Positions 44,101-57,179 of a stretch of 64,000 nucleotides of DNA are shown piece by piece. Below the pieces are notes generated by a model. That model did no database searches and was not told the DNA's origin. It was given only the letters and a program-made list of their open reading frames with translations. The DNA is from Xiphias gladius. Lineage: Eukaryota; Chordata; Actinopteri; Istiophoriformes; Xiphiidae. Positions within the stretch are counted from its first letter, which is position 1; every line of letters begins with the position of its first letter. The stretch is taken from the NCBI RefSeq assembly GCF_016859285.1, contig NC_053408.1:9943213-10007212 (forward strand), given 5' to 3'. The position numbers and the translations under genes were made by a program.

Positions 44101-47100
44101 GAGGAAAAGAAGGTAGAGCCTGAGACGTACGTCGAAGTGACCATTGACACAAAGTACAAGGTCAAGGACCACTACAATGTTCATGAGAAGCTGGGAGTGT
44201 AAGCAAACATTTTTTAAACATACTTCAACTTTGAAACCAGTTGGATGAGACTGACAATGTAGTTCAGATTGAAAACTGACTGTCAAACACTTCTGTGAAT
44301 TTGTAACGTCCCTTATTTGCTTTGGATTTAAAAAAAAAAAAAAAAAATCCAGTGGGAAGTTTGGCGAGGTGTTCCGGTTGTCCCACAAAGAGACTGACCA
44401 GATGTTTGCGGGGAAGTTCTACCGAGCCCGGACCTCCAAGGAAAAGATGGCGGCCCGCAAGGAAATTGAACTTATGAACTGTCTCCACCACCCAAAACTA
44501 GTCCAGTGTCTGGCTGCCTACGACACATGCTCAGAGTTGGTCATGGTCATGGAGTAGTAAGTAGCTGAGGAGTCAGAACTGACATTGATGTGGGTTTTCT
44601 ACTAAAATTTGGGAGACAGACACAAGCAAGCACAGTATTTTCTACTAAAGGCAAAGCAGGTAGTGTGGGGAAGCACTGGTTTCACATTTTTACTGATGTT
44701 ACGTGGAGGAACTAGTGGTTGCCATGGTGTTTTTAGGTGGATACCAGGTGAGTTTGTTTGTTTTTTTTTTTTTTTTTTTTGTTAAGAGTGATACAAGATT
44801 GTTTAAAGGAGATTTACTGCATCTCTTTTCAAATTAACTTGATTACATTTGGTTTATGGACTATGTTTTCAGTTCAGAACAATTAGTGGCAGATAAAGTG
44901 ACAAAGTGACAGCAATAAGATAACACATTTTCAATTGGAAAAACTTGATTGTTACAATTTTTATGAGTACTGATTAACATAAGAGTAACAAAAGTACAGT
45001 AGTGGAGGGTACTTTTGACCCCCCTGTACCTGAATGGTGTTGTCCCTCTGCCCAGTATTGCAGGTGGAGAGCTCTTTGAGCGCATCGTGGACGACAACTT
45101 TGAGCATACGGAGCCCACCAGCGCCCGCTACATGCAGCAGATCCTGGAGGGCATGCAGTACGTTCACAGGCAGAACATTGTCCACCTTGACCTCAAGCCA
45201 GAGAACATCGTCTGTGTGGACACCACTGGTACAAAGATCAAGATCATTGACTTTGGCTTGGCTAGTAAACTGGGTGAGTTTGATGGACTAGTGGGAAAAG
45301 GCTCGTACTTAACTCAGTGGGATCTCATGTCCTTATATGGTAAATATGAAGCAGAATTCACTAAACCAATAGGACTATTATAAGAAGGTAGTTCTCTGGA
45401 AAACAGCAGATTTTCATTTTGCATTATTTTTTAAGATTTGGGGTTGCTCCCTGGGGACAGCGAATAACTCACCATATGTGTATTCAAACAAACTACATAT
45501 CTTGTGTGTTTTCTTTTTAAAGGATAAAATACAAGAAAAGCTAAAGATCCTTATAAGGCCTGTTTGAATACAAACAAGAGTCAGCAACAGTTTTTTTTTT
45601 TTTTTCTTTTTCTTTTTGCAGCGAAACCTGCTGCAATCAGCTTTATGCTGCCCAGTGCATTCAGCTTGAAGAATGAAATGTGTCCCGCCATGGTTTATAT
45701 AATTACATAAAGAATCTTGGCCGCAAAAAAACATTGCTTCAATTTTAATGGACAAAAATATAATTTTGTATTTTGCCAACCTCTGTTTGAATTTAACATA
45801 ATTTTATCCTGACAACACCACAAGGTCAACACACAATCAATCATTTTAATACATGCCAAAAATAACCGAAGATAATACCAAGGAGTTTTCTCCAAATTCC
45901 TAGATGTCTACAGACTGCCTTTACATCATCATCATGAAAACTCCTTAAATAGGCAACTATATCACTGTTACTTCACACGTTTTACTGCATGTATTGAGCT
46001 GAAGCCAATTCAGGCAAAAAATTCAGTCTAGACGCAGAAGCTCTAGTCTGCTTGGTCTACTTAGAGACGACCTCTATTTCCATCTGGAAACAGGCCAACA
46101 CAAAAAAGCGAAAACAAAACATTCAGGGGGACATTTTGAATATCCGACTGTGTTTCCTACTCTTGTCCCGTTCCTCAGAGGATGGTAAACATCTAATGGT
46201 GATGCATGGTACACCCGAGTTCGTGGCCCCTGAGGTGATCAACTATGAGCCCGTGGGCCTGGAGACGGACATGTGGAGCATAGGAGTCATCTGCTTCATC
46301 TTGTAAGTTAAACATTGGTAGTAGTGGTTACAGGTAGACCCACAGTAACCTGCTCACTATTTTGTGATTTCATGTCTTCATAAAACGTGAGGCAGAAAAA
46401 AACGTATTAGCATGCAAACCTATATATTTGTACTTTATTTATCCTTTTACCTTAATCTGTTGACTGTGGCAAAGTCATATCAAAGTAGGTAAAGTAACAG
46501 GAATATATTACCAACTTGAATTCCTACATTGATACCAATTTAATTAATATTAAAAATCTACTCAACCCTTTCTCAAATAACTCTACAAATGCAGTTTTGG
46601 CGCCATCTCCTGGTGATGCCTCGGTATCTCCACAGTCCCCCCCCTCCCCGTAACAACTTTAGTGCCACAGTTCTTTTAGTGTGCATGGTTTGGTTTCAAC
46701 CAAACTCAGCAGCAGCATGATATAAAGACAATGTTTAAGTCAAACCATTGCATTTATCCCCCAAGTAGATGTTGAAATAGAACAATATTTCCGTTGTTAT
46801 CGGGCACAGATAATATAAATGAGGGGGTCATCTCTGCAGGGAATCCCAGAAAGCTTTTTTTTTTTTTTTGATCCTTTTGTATATGATTGCTTTTTGTCCT
46901 AGGCTCAGTGGAGAATCTCCCTTCCAGGGGAACAGCGATGCTGAGACTTTAGGTCTTGTGACTGCTGCCCGCTACGAGTTTGACCAGGAAAGTTTTGAGG
47001 ACATCTCTGACGAAGCTAAAGACTTTATCAGCTCCCTGCTGAAGAAAGACCGGAGGTCGGTCTGTTTTCCTTATAACATATAGAACTTGTAGCAGTGGTT

Positions 47101-48787
47101 ACCTGTCTGATAAGTACAGGTGGTGTCCAGAGAGTGCTTGGATTTGAACTGCCTCTTTGTGAGATGGTTTTTCGAGCTCAGTACTGATCAGAAACAGCTG
47201 CAAGAGTAAGGAAAATGAATGAAAGTGCTTTGGTTTTTCTTCAGTTGATAATGTCACATAATCAGCAACGACATTTCCTACCATTTGCAGAAGATATGCA
47301 TGGTACCGAACCGTTTAGTAGGCTCTGAATATGAGTTAGGGAGCCGTCGTCTTATTTATGCAGCAGATAATCCACGGCTTCAAGAAAGGCAGCCCAGGAG
47401 ACTGCTTTCAGCATTTGACAGCCTTTGCTTCTCCCTCTTTCCACTTGCACTATAGATGCAGGTTGTCATGTACCGAGGCCCTCTTCCACCCCTGGATGGC
47501 CTCTTTTACCCCACTGACCCGCAGACCAACCAAGTCCCTCAAAAAGGAGAAGATGAGACGCTTTCTGGCCAAGCGCAAGTGGAAGGTAACGCAATGGAAA
47601 AATGGCTACGGTGGTTTTAGCCCAGCATTGGACAGATGACAGTTTTCTTACCAGTGCCTCCCTATGATGACCTTTTTAAATCCACTGTGTTATACAGGCC
47701 TTAAGCTTGGATATAAATGTCGTTTGTCATCCAGTGCTATTTGTCCTTTAAACTTCTAGAAAACCGGCAAGGCTGTTTTGGCCCTACAGCGGATGGCTAA
47801 CCTCTCCAACAGGCCAGACTCTCCTGGCAGCTCCTCAGAGGGTAAGACCGATAAAAACACACACACACACACACACAATGCCCTCCTACGTCCTGGAGCT
47901 ACATACATATGGCAGATGACTCACAGTTTCAGATTGTCACTTCAAGTTTACCCTTTTGTGTTCAGTAAAGCCTTGTTTCCATTTTATTCATCATCCTCCT
48001 CCCTCTCATCCAGAGCCGGGCTGGAGCCGAGAGGCGGCGGTGGCCATCCAGTCGCTGGACAAGCAGCTTCAGAGTGAACCTTGCTTCCGGGAGGTCCTGA
48101 AGGACACCACCCTTCCTAAAGGAGCAACTGCTCAGCTAACGTGCCTTGTCAATGGTAGAGCGGAAGAACTGTAATGCCCTTCATTAAATAATACCCTGCC
48201 AAATTCTACAAGGGCCAAAGCCAAAAAAAAAAAAAAAAAAAAAAAACTGGTTAAACTTAAAGCGAATCAAGTTACTCTGTGTATTTAAGAGGTTTTGTGT
48301 AGGCGTGAACCCATAGATAATTATCACCTGGCTCTACAGCTCCAATCAATTCTACGGAGGTTAGCTTGAACAGAAAAGCAACAGTTAAAGCCAGTTGCCC
48401 TTTATTATAAACATTCGATAGGCTTCGGGGATATTTAACACTTAGTTTTTTGTATTGAGACCAGTTATCTTTAATACAACCAATTCAGACATTTGATGTC
48501 GATATATTTGATTATTTAATGCCCAGTGGCCTATTTTATGTTCTTGATTCTGAAGTAATGTCTCTTTTGCATCATTCCAAGGTTACCCACAGCCGGAGGT
48601 GAAGTGGCTTCAGAATGACAAGCCGTTGTCGGAATCGAGAAGAGTGACCACGGAGCACCACGAAGACGGGTTCTGTTCTCTGGTCCTAGCTGATTTGAAA
48701 CCTTCTGACTCTGGGGTTTATGTGTGCAGGGCAAGCAACGAGCTGGGGAGAGCAATGTGCTCCGCCAAACTGAAAGTGGAGATGTGA
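40416..48787 (+). CDS. mylk5: Short smooth-muscle-type myosin light chain kinase, 16 coding exons
   Basis: CDS = join(40416..40584, 41546..41692, 41873..42025, 42137..42274, 42869..42999, 43097..43253, 43651..43962, 44102..44198, 44353..44556, 45056..45273, 46179..46302, 46903..47055, 47456..47585, 47760..47841, 48014..48154, 48582..48787), 853 aa. Ca2+/calmodulin-activated kinase family that phosphorylates myosin regulatory light chain. Order: Ig domain (about 65-155), basic linker, Ig (about 204-298), fibronectin III (about 299-402), kinase (about 427-682) with GVGKFGEV loop, AGKFYRA Lys, HLDLKPEN, IDFG and GTPEFVAPE, then calmodulin-binding RKWKKTGKAVLALQRM (about 706-721) and a telokin-like C-terminal Ig. 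This matches the C-terminal architecture of MYLK. The teleost name mylk5 is my best recollection and less certain than the family. Exons close in frame throughout. No DFRxxL actin-binding motif is visible at the N-terminus. The first two exons are the least certain. Confidence 0.93.
41083..41143. repeat. (CA)n microsatellite
   Basis: CA tract of about 60 bases with three CG interruptions, in the first coding intron of the kinase gene. Open frames across it encode only alternating residues. Confidence 0.95.
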
Positions 48788-49376
48788 CCCGAGAAGAGAA
48801 CCAGGGGACGCACCTCCATGACTTAAGGTTTCCGTCGTTTCGGAGGGGATTCTTGAGAAGTGGAGTCCTCTGAATGGTTTGACAAAGCTTCAACCTTGAA
48901 GTGACATTTCAGTAGATGGTTGGTCAAGGTGCCACTGTCACACAAATAGCTGCATTCAACGATCAAAGGAGAGAAGGAGATTTGGACACATGTACCCAGA
49001 GTCACCAGTTTCACGTCTCCAGTTACTAGTGCACTTACTGAGTCTGTTTTCTTCGGTGTGTGTTTAAGATGTTCAGCTTCCAGTGCACAACGTTTTTGTT
49101 TTGTTTTTTTTAACTGAAATAAGGTCTTTTGCCACTGGGGCTGAGCTCAGCAATGTTCACAAGGCGAGTCACATGAAAATTGTGCACGTTTAAAAATGAT
49201 TCAATTGCAGATGATTTAAACGCATTAAAATTAAAAGTACTTGGGTGAAAATTAATATTTTGAAATAATTATTGAAAAGATAACTTTTTTTTTTTTTTCC
49301 ACACTCAACCTAAAGACTGTCATAAAACAGTCCATGCTATTTTGGATTATTTTACAAAAGAACACACAAGGTTGCT

Positions 49377-49382
49377 AATAAA
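49377..49382 (+). terminator. Candidate mylk5 polyadenylation signal
   Basis: AATAAA on the plus strand about 590 bases after the stop codon. It lies about 1.1 kb before the polyadenylation signal of the convergent coasy gene, so the two 3' ends do not overlap if both are used. Confidence 0.5.
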
Positions 49383-50446
49383 CTTCAACATCACATATGG
49401 AAACAGATCGTTAGATTCATTAAAACCCCATGCCTTAAAATGAATTACAAAAAGCTCATAGGTTCAGTCACAGGTTCAAAACATTTCATTTATTGTTCTG
49501 AGCCAATTTATAAAGCATTCCACTGAGTTTGCAGGTTACATGCAAGACAATGAAATTACAGAAACTTCAAGTGTAATTGACAATTGTAATTCATTGGACA
49601 AGCCTTTAATATTGAAGGTACGACAAAAAAAAAGTATTTTATTCTTATGTCAACACTGATTTAAATTTCATTGTGGGATATGACATTAAATTTACCATAA
49701 ACCAAAGACACCAGGACTTTAGGATTTACTCTGCGGCAGTTCTTGGCTTTTTATCAAAAAGCCAATTTGCCATTTATCAAATTTTCAGCAGATTCCATTT
49801 ATACATGAATGTTTTCATTTCAATGCCCATTTAAGGAGTCATCCATTCTGTCTACTGGCCACCTTCAAAAACTTGCTACAGTATTGGGCTCGATTTACCT
49901 AAATCGAGCTTGTGTATTTTAGGCGCTTTCCTTTCACTGTCAATGTATTGATCCTCTAAGTTTCATGATCTTTCTCAGTGCCCAGTATATTTATTTACCT
50001 GCATTCAATGTGACAGCATCACTAAGATATTTTGTAATAATATCAATCTATTGCACGTATTTCTACAATATAATGTACTTTGTTTGGGAATTTATAATTT
50101 CTCATTAGATTCTAATAATGAATCTGTTAATAACCTCCAAAGTTTGAAACCACAAAGATAAACACGTCATTTAATTCTACCCTTCCCTTACCGTTAGTTG
50201 CTTTTCTAAGCTACATTTGTAGTAATTATACTTAGAAGCCATGAAAATCGGACAGAACTTCTATAGTGTCGTCAGCTGACAAGGTGACTAAAATATTGGA
50301 TTGGCAGGAAAATTTGGTCTTGAATTATTTAGGACAGATGAATGTTGGGACTCGTTTAAACAACAGTATCAATTTAAAGGCATGCCATTTATGAAAAACG
50401 AACTTCGGATGAAAACAGACCTACAGTTCTTAGGATAACATGACAC
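49383..50446. other. Spacer between convergent 3' ends
   Basis: AT-rich, noncoding; I see no gene, repeat family or RNA. It separates the 3' ends of the kinase gene (plus) and coasy (minus). Confidence 0.5.
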
Positions 50447-50452
50447 TTTATT
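50447..50452 (-). terminator. Candidate coasy polyadenylation signal
   Basis: AATAAA on the minus strand about 300 bases past the coasy stop. Confidence 0.6.
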
Positions 50453-50748
50453 AGTCCCAAATAGCACTATATTATTCTGCTTTCGGGGATCAGTTCTCCT
50501 TTTCCTCCTCCATCCATCTTTCAACTAAGCATCTTTAAAATAAAACTAGAGTTTAAAAACCTGTGGAAAGTCAATCAGGCACTGAGTCTTGGTTAAAGAC
50601 GTGAGGGAGCAGTTTGGGCTTGCCGCAAAGGCACGGTGGCCATTCTCACTTCCTTCTAAGGCAGCATTTCCTTATGTGGATCAGTTGTTTTTGAGCACAT
50701 GTCCCAGAGCCTGACAGATGCTTGCCTGGATGGGACCCGCACATGTTC

Positions 50749-51194
50749 CTACTGTCCCTCTTGCCTCTGTTGGATTCTCTTCTGAAGAAGATTCCAAGCT
50801 TTCAGTACCTTTGAAATAAAACACAATGGAAAAATTATACAAAATACTCTTTTCTTACTTTATAGAATCAAATTATTTAATGTTACGCAGATATGTGGAC
50901 CCTATACTGATAGGGGGATGTGTGTCTGACCTGTTTCCGAGTGACCTCTGGTTCCCACAGCGTGCTGAGCACAACGTTGGCGTGCTCTACTTGTTTGGTG
51001 TTCGACCACTGGCTCTGCAGCCTGCGCAGGGCATCTTCTGTGCTCACGCCGTCTCGCTCCGTTATCCTTAGCACCGCCTGAGAGACGAGAGGAAACAAGG
51101 GGAGGCAGGTTGGTTGAGCTAACAAGCAATTTCTGGTCTGCATTTTCTAAAAGACACTTGTGTTGAATTTTCCAACACTGGCGCCCCCCAGTGG

Positions 51195-51274
<80 letters not shown>

Positions 51275-54200
51275 TAGACAGTAATGCATGGTGATTTCCA
51301 CACACTCCTATACCACCAGAAATGTTGTCAGATTTTTCTACCAACCAAACTTACGCCATCAGACTTCTGTAATACACTTACAGAGAAAATCCAGTGGAAA
51401 ACAGCACTGAGAGTTCTTTAAAAATGTATGACTCTTTTATCCATTACTTTTCTTCACCGCATACTCGACACACTAATGCACTGAGAGGCGCTCTTACCAC
51501 TGGTTGGAAACAAACAATTTTGTTACTTTGCTGCATCCGGCTTTCAGCGAGGAATGCTGGTTTAGAAACCCATTGTTGCTCAACTGCCTCATGTCAAGGT
51601 TCTGCAACCCAGTTTAGAGTAAATACCCTTCGACATTCCGTGACGGGATATGTGAAGAAGTCGCCCCCGTTACACCAATACACATTTTCCTCACAGTCAC
51701 TCAGGCCGATGTGGACTCCTGTGTCCCATCCCAAACATATTACCTCCTCCTCTGGGATGATGGTGACCCAGACCTCGTGGACCATGTCTGTCCAGCCGGC
51801 CTCCAGGAGAACTGCCGCATCCACCACGCAAACCTGTTTACCTGCAAAGCGCAAAGGCTCACGTGAACATTGGGGAAATCTCTTCTAATACAAAGCAAGG
51901 ATGAAGTTCCTTTATTATCTGTGTATATGCCAATACGATCAATACATTAGCCTAACTAGAAGATAAAATTGATTGGGTCTTTTGAGACTTATTGGATACA
52001 CTGTAGCTAAACCCAACAGCCCACCTGTTTAACAACATACAGTTCTAAAGTACTCAGAATAACAAAAGTCAGTTCACACAGCACCTTCCTCTTTGGCTTG
52101 GCTGATCGTGTTCTTCACCAGAAGTGCTATCTCAGGCCACACAATATTTGTAAGTGCTTTTAACCGCTCCTGCATGAAAAACAGCATCTTTGGTAAATTG
52201 TCGATAAACCGTGTTGTAGTGTGTCATTTGCAAATTTGGTAATATATCCAAACATTATTCATACTTGCCATATTACCTGGTTTCCAAAAACTTTCCTTCC
52301 TAATGCACGTCTGTTTATAGTTTTGTCTTCATTCAGAATATCTAAAAGTGAAAAAAACAAAAACAAAAAAAACCAAACAAACGCGTTATTGCACTAAAAT
52401 TCATGAGATTTCATACAATATAACATTTACTAGACAAGATGAAACCTGTGCAACTTAGTTTTGCACTAGTCATTGAAAATTATGCTACATAATATTTGAA
52501 TGGTGTAGAGTACGGTCTTTGATGGTGGACTCATTTGTGTGCCATCATGCTCCAAATCTTAGACACCACTAATCAGCCGATGAGTGTAATCGTTTAATAC
52601 ATTTTTGAGTAATGATCAAATGCACCAGCCCTTGTTATCAGATGAGTGCTGTCAAAATGGTCTGATTTAATATGGAGTCATCTAATTACGGCACAACCCT
52701 GAGGACAATCGGGGCAGTTTATTACGAAGAGCTAGATTTCATCAAAGTAGGCCGACTGTGTTTGAGGTAACACAAACAGATATTCAGCATATCTCTAACC
52801 ATGGTCCAATCTGTTTATTAGTTACATGTCCCGGAGGCAAAGTGTTTGCTCACCTGACCCAAATTCTTCAATCACTCGGCGGTAGGCGGCTGTGCCCATC
52901 TGGTAAACCTCATGGCCCAGCTTGTCACAGTCAATCCGCACTGCGCCCAAAGCCTCCAGCTGCCTGGCGATGGAGCTCTTTCCGCTGCCGCTGCCTCCTG
53001 TCAGTCCAATCACATATGGAAGGGGAGGGAGATGGGATGTGTCCTGGCACAGAAGAAACAGGAGACGCAAACGTGCAAGAAATAGAAAAAAAATGCTGAA
53101 AATCTTTTGATTTTCATATTGTAGAGTACAAACAAATACCACAACATGAGACTATCAGTAAATCGACGGATGGAGGTGATGATAGGGCAAAACCTTGAAT
53201 TTGTACCGACAAACGACACAAACTGTTCTTAATAACCGTTCTGTAATTCTGCCTCTTATCCTTAAGTAGATGTTATGTTGCTTAACAGTAAAAAAAGACG
53301 TTGTACTTTGGCATATGCTGGAAAGAAAAAGCTGTTACTTTTTACCTGGAGAAGACAGTTCCTATTATAATAGTTAAATATTAAAGTTTCCGAGGACTGG
53401 TCTCTGTGTTTGACCTTCGTTACTAAATACTCAGATGCCATTTTTTGTGTGAAAACACTATTCAACAGCGACTCAAACGCTGCGAGAAAACATCAAACCG
53501 AGTTCAGGGTTTTTCTCCAGTAATCTGTTTCTCCACAATCTATTACTATTTTGTGACGAGAGGCTGTGCAGAGGTTCTTTAACATTTGAAAAGGAAGTTC
53601 AATTGACTTTTTTTCATAAGATCAAATAAAGTTGTATCAGATGTATTTTTAATAGGAATTCACTTTCTGTAAAAACTTTTTGAAAACTTTAATGAAAAAA
53701 TGCATGATTATGATGTTATGATGTGCACTTTAAGTTAAGCATGATATGACATAACATGTATCATGACCCTTTCAATAAGATCCAGATAGGGAAAGAAAGA
53801 GTGGTGATTAAAAAAAAAAAAAAAAATTAAGCGCTCCTTTGCTTTTCATGTGATTTCCTCAATGTGTTATACTGTACATACAACCACTATTAGTCACCAT
53901 TATCCTGCACTGAAATCCCTTATCAAAATATTAACATTTTTTAAACAGGACCTACTTTAGGTGGGGTGAGGAGAGTGCCCAGGAGTCGAGAGCGTAGACT
54001 AGAGGAGCTGATCTTCTCCTCCTCTGTCTCAGTGTGGTGGGCATCCTTAAGCAACTGGATCTCATGAAGAACAAGAGCTGGAAGGCCCTGGTTGAGGAGG
54101 CGGAGAACACAAAACATCAAATATGTGGTAATACCCAGCCTAGAGTCACCTATATGCTATGCTTTCTTCGCACTGTAAACCTCTAAGTTTTCTTTAATAA

Positions 54201-55992
54201 GTCACAATAAAATGATTTTTAAAAGCAATGGACTACCTGCTATCCTAAAACTAAAGCTCAGTGACTCTGAGAATAGAACTTTAAATCAAAAATAGTTATT
54301 AAGTAAGATGTGCTGTGTAGAACAACGGGTTTCATGACATTGACATAAGCATATGTTTAAGGGCCATCTAGGGCATACAGCTTGATATGTTGGTAAAGGA
54401 TTCTGCTTCGGAAAAACTTAGATATCTAATTTTATATAATGATGTTAATGCAATAAAATGTGTTTCTTGAAACCCAGAAATAGTCGTAATGAAATCAGCT
54501 GTAGATAGTATAGTATAGTATATCATAGTATAATATGGTAATTTTGTCACTTTTCCAGTTCAAATGCACTACATAGCAGCTAAGAATTAGTATGGTTAGA
54601 AGTAAAGAATTGTGTCCTAATGACATTATGGACAAAAAGTGTGGCCCCCCTCTTTTAAACACTTAATCTATAGTTGCAAATTCCTAATTAATATGTGTTA
54701 ACAGAAATTTTGATCGTTTCAAGGTGTATTCGCTGCCAGTCATTTGTTGTTAGAACGATCTAGAAGCCTTCTTCTTCTGCTTCGAGGCACTCCCGAAGGA
54801 ATAGAGAGCGTCCCTTCGGGAGTGGCTCGAAGCAGAAGAAGAACCAAAATGCTGCATCTACAGTGCTTACATTATCTAATATTTAAAGCTCAAAGGCAAC
54901 GGCAAAGGCCTATTTAATACAAACAGTTAATTTCATAACTTACATTCTCAATGCGTTTCTTGTTCACAGCCATGCCTCCCTTTCTAGTCTCCTCGCTGAC
55001 CACGATACACTCCAGCAGGGGGTCAACCACAGACACTCCAAAGGGGTCGCTGAGGGGCACAATCTCCACCTGTAGTGACGGTTTAATGTCTTGCAGGAAC
55101 TCCCGTAGTCTCTGAACCCGCAGAGTGTAGGGCTCGATCAGCTCCTTTAGCACTTTTTCTGAGGACAGGAAGAAAAGGATGCCATGGGGGGGGGGGGCTG
55201 CTTTCTGATTGTTGTTTTCACAGATCATCAAAGTATGAGACATTAGCCTCAGGGACATTATGTGAACGCTCATTCCTAAACAGGAATACTGAAAATGAAC
55301 TACTCACTTTTCAACATTGCTTGGTCACACACACCGATAAGGAACTTCCTATTGGCTAGCAGGCATGAAATGTTGAGCAGCGTCTTGTGGGCACCATGGA
55401 GCCGGTCAAACGTCCCCCCTACCACCACATCACTGTACGTTTCCAAAGGTTTCTCCTTTTCTTCAGGCTCTTTCAGCCCTTCCTCTTTCTCCTGCAGCCT
55501 CATTAGCTGTGGGTGAAGCAGCACTGAGGGCAGGCTGGGGCTGCAGACGTAGCAGTGGCCGGTGTACCTCTGCAGACACTGGGTGACCTGATGGGACTGA
55601 TCTGGGTCCTGAAGAGGAAAGTCTGTTAGCACCACCTCCGGGGAGTGAGACAGAGGCTGTGGAGTTGGGAAGGGGCAGTTTGGGATCGTGGTCCCGCTGC
55701 AAGCGGCTGACTGAGCGCGAACATTGGTCAGCAAAACCCGAATATCCAGGTGCCCGCATATATCTGCTGCACTGCTGTAAAGGCGGGTGATGAGTGTCGA
55801 CAGGTCCACAACTGATGGAATGAAAACCGGTCGAGGCTGGCTGCCACTTCCCAGGTTCAGCCCGGGGTGGAGGTGGACGTAGAGTGTGCGCTCTACGAGC
55901 TCAGCAGCTGAGCTGAGCACTGGAGTGATGCGCAGGGGGAGAGTGTGGAGAGGGGACGTCAGCACAAGGATGCCCGTGCTGAACATGGACAT
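50749..55992 (-). CDS. coasy: Bifunctional coenzyme A synthase, nine coding exons
   Basis: CDS = complement(join(50749..50808, 50931..51077, 51744..51841, 52085..52169, 52277..52341, 52854..53043, 53956..54087, 54944..55158, 55308..55992)), 558 aa (human 564). It performs the last two steps of CoA synthesis: phosphopantetheine adenylyltransferase then dephospho-CoA kinase, acting at mitochondria. Seen: N-terminal region TLYVHLHPG, adenylyltransferase nucleotide motif [11 protein letters not shown] (about 192-202), DIKPSL and VVSEET(R)KGG, then the kinase P-loop GGSGSGKS (360-367), [26 protein letters not shown] and [12 protein letters not shown]. The start is ATG 55992 ([11 protein letters not shown]), with an A at -3; the frame stays open slightly upstream without an ATG. 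The second ATG two codons later is an alternative. The exon 2 acceptor carries a C12 tract. The long intron between exons 2 and 3 holds a strong hairpin. Confidence 0.96.
51196..51272. repeat. (GT)n microsatellite in a coasy intron
   Basis: Uninterrupted GT tract of about 77 bases in the intron between coding exons 7 and 8; on the coasy transcript it reads as AC. Open frames of alternating Thr/His are artefacts of it. Confidence 0.97.
54769..54843. repeat. Near-perfect 31-bp hairpin in a coasy intron
   Basis: Bases 54769-54799 pair with 54813-54843 in 30 of 31 positions; the only mismatch is G54787 opposite G54825. The loop is 13 bases (54800-54812). Arms contain cttcttctgcttcgag and cactcccgaagg. 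Stem and loop dimensions fall within the range of an animal pre-microRNA, but could equally be a recent inverted duplication. It lies between coasy exons 2 and 3 and can be read as a hairpin on either strand. Confidence 0.9.
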
Positions 55993-55999
55993 GGTATTG

Positions 56000-56980
56000 G
56001 CTGATATCACAGGGAATCCACCGCTGTCACAGTATCTCAGAAGTTACTTGTTAGAGGACGGGAAAACACTGAAGGGGATGAAAGAGAAAGACAAAGTCAG
56101 ACCAAATGTCCGTTACATTTTACTTTCTAAAACCTGATACATAGGTTTGGTTTCAGCATATGTTTTACCATGTATAATATGAGGTTTAATGCAATTTGTG
56201 TTTCTTCTGGCTGCAAGAAATATCTCCCTTACTGGGACAGTAAATTTAAAGTAAAAAACAACAACAACAAAAAAAAACAGTAGCTTTGGCTGTGGTGTTA
56301 AAAAAAAATCCATATTACAATGCAAAAATGAACTACAAATTATTCTTAAGCAGTGGTGGTCATCTCCTGGCTCTTGTGGTTGTTTGCCATTGCTAAAAAA
56401 AAGCACACAGAAGGAAAACGTATTGTAACAGAAACAATAACATTTGTCTCCTCCTACATCACATTTCAGAGAAGTAGGAATCTAAGAACACGAACAAATA
56501 TGCTGAAAATCCGGTTATAACAAAAATAATATAATTGTAATAATCCTACATTATCTATTGTGGGATTGGAAATATTTTGCTGCCAAAGACAATTTTGGCT
56601 TTTAATTATTGCTGTTCATTAAAAATTGTTTCTCAATGGTATCTGCCCCACCAATGGCAACAGAAAATCTAATCCTGTCTGGGCAATAAAGGAAATCTTA
56701 ATGTCTATTGACAGTTCTTTGATTTTTTTTTTTTTTTTTTTTTAAAGACCTTATCACTCTTGCATTACTTTACTTACAGGGCTGTTATCACGCTACACAT
56801 TGTTACTGTAGTTTACGGATAAGCTGCAGTATCTAAATTGGCTGACGTTCGAAGAATTAGAGACAATACTATCAACATACTTGCAGTGTGTCTATGGGCC
56901 CTCTGTTATGTTTACCCGACGCGTTGTGTAGCAAGAACGGAACGATTGACTGGCTCTGACAATGACACTCCTATTTAAAA
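56000..56980. other. Presumed coasy 5' leader intron
   Basis: AT-rich noncoding DNA with T-runs lies between coasy coding exon 1 and its CpG-rich promoter. Acceptor-like sequences just upstream of the ATG on the minus strand (near 56,000-56,025) suggest a noncoding first exon further upstream. No other gene is seen. Confidence 0.4.
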
Positions 56981-56989
56981 AAAAAAAAA

Positions 56990-57140
56990 AAAGTTTCCTC
57001 CTGCTGATATTGCGACCCATTCGTTACATTTTAACAACGCTACATTGTGCCATCGCGTCATCCCGCCCACAAGGAACCTGATTGGACGGCCCCCTAAACC
57101 TGACCGCGCCATTGGTTGCGCTTACAGTCACCGACCTATC
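56990..57140 (-). promoter_or_regulatory. Candidate coasy promoter with paired CCAAT boxes
   Basis: On the minus strand this stretch reads CAACCAAT (about 57,110-57,117), then GTCCAATCAG about 30 bases on (about 57,078-57,087), then a GC box GTGGGCGGGA (about 57,063-57,072) and a TGACGCGA element. Paired NF-Y sites followed by an Sp1-like site are typical of TATA-less housekeeping promoters. Direction fits coasy. Actual start sites are not visible. Confidence 0.5.
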
Positions 57141-57179
57141 AAATAACAAATGCTTTGAGCATGATAATACAGTTTATAA

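Noticed and set aside
44331-44347. A-run before a kinase exon as a possible processed-transcript tail
   Set aside because: It is an intronic homopolymer just before a normal acceptor. The gene has 15 introns and is not a retrocopy.
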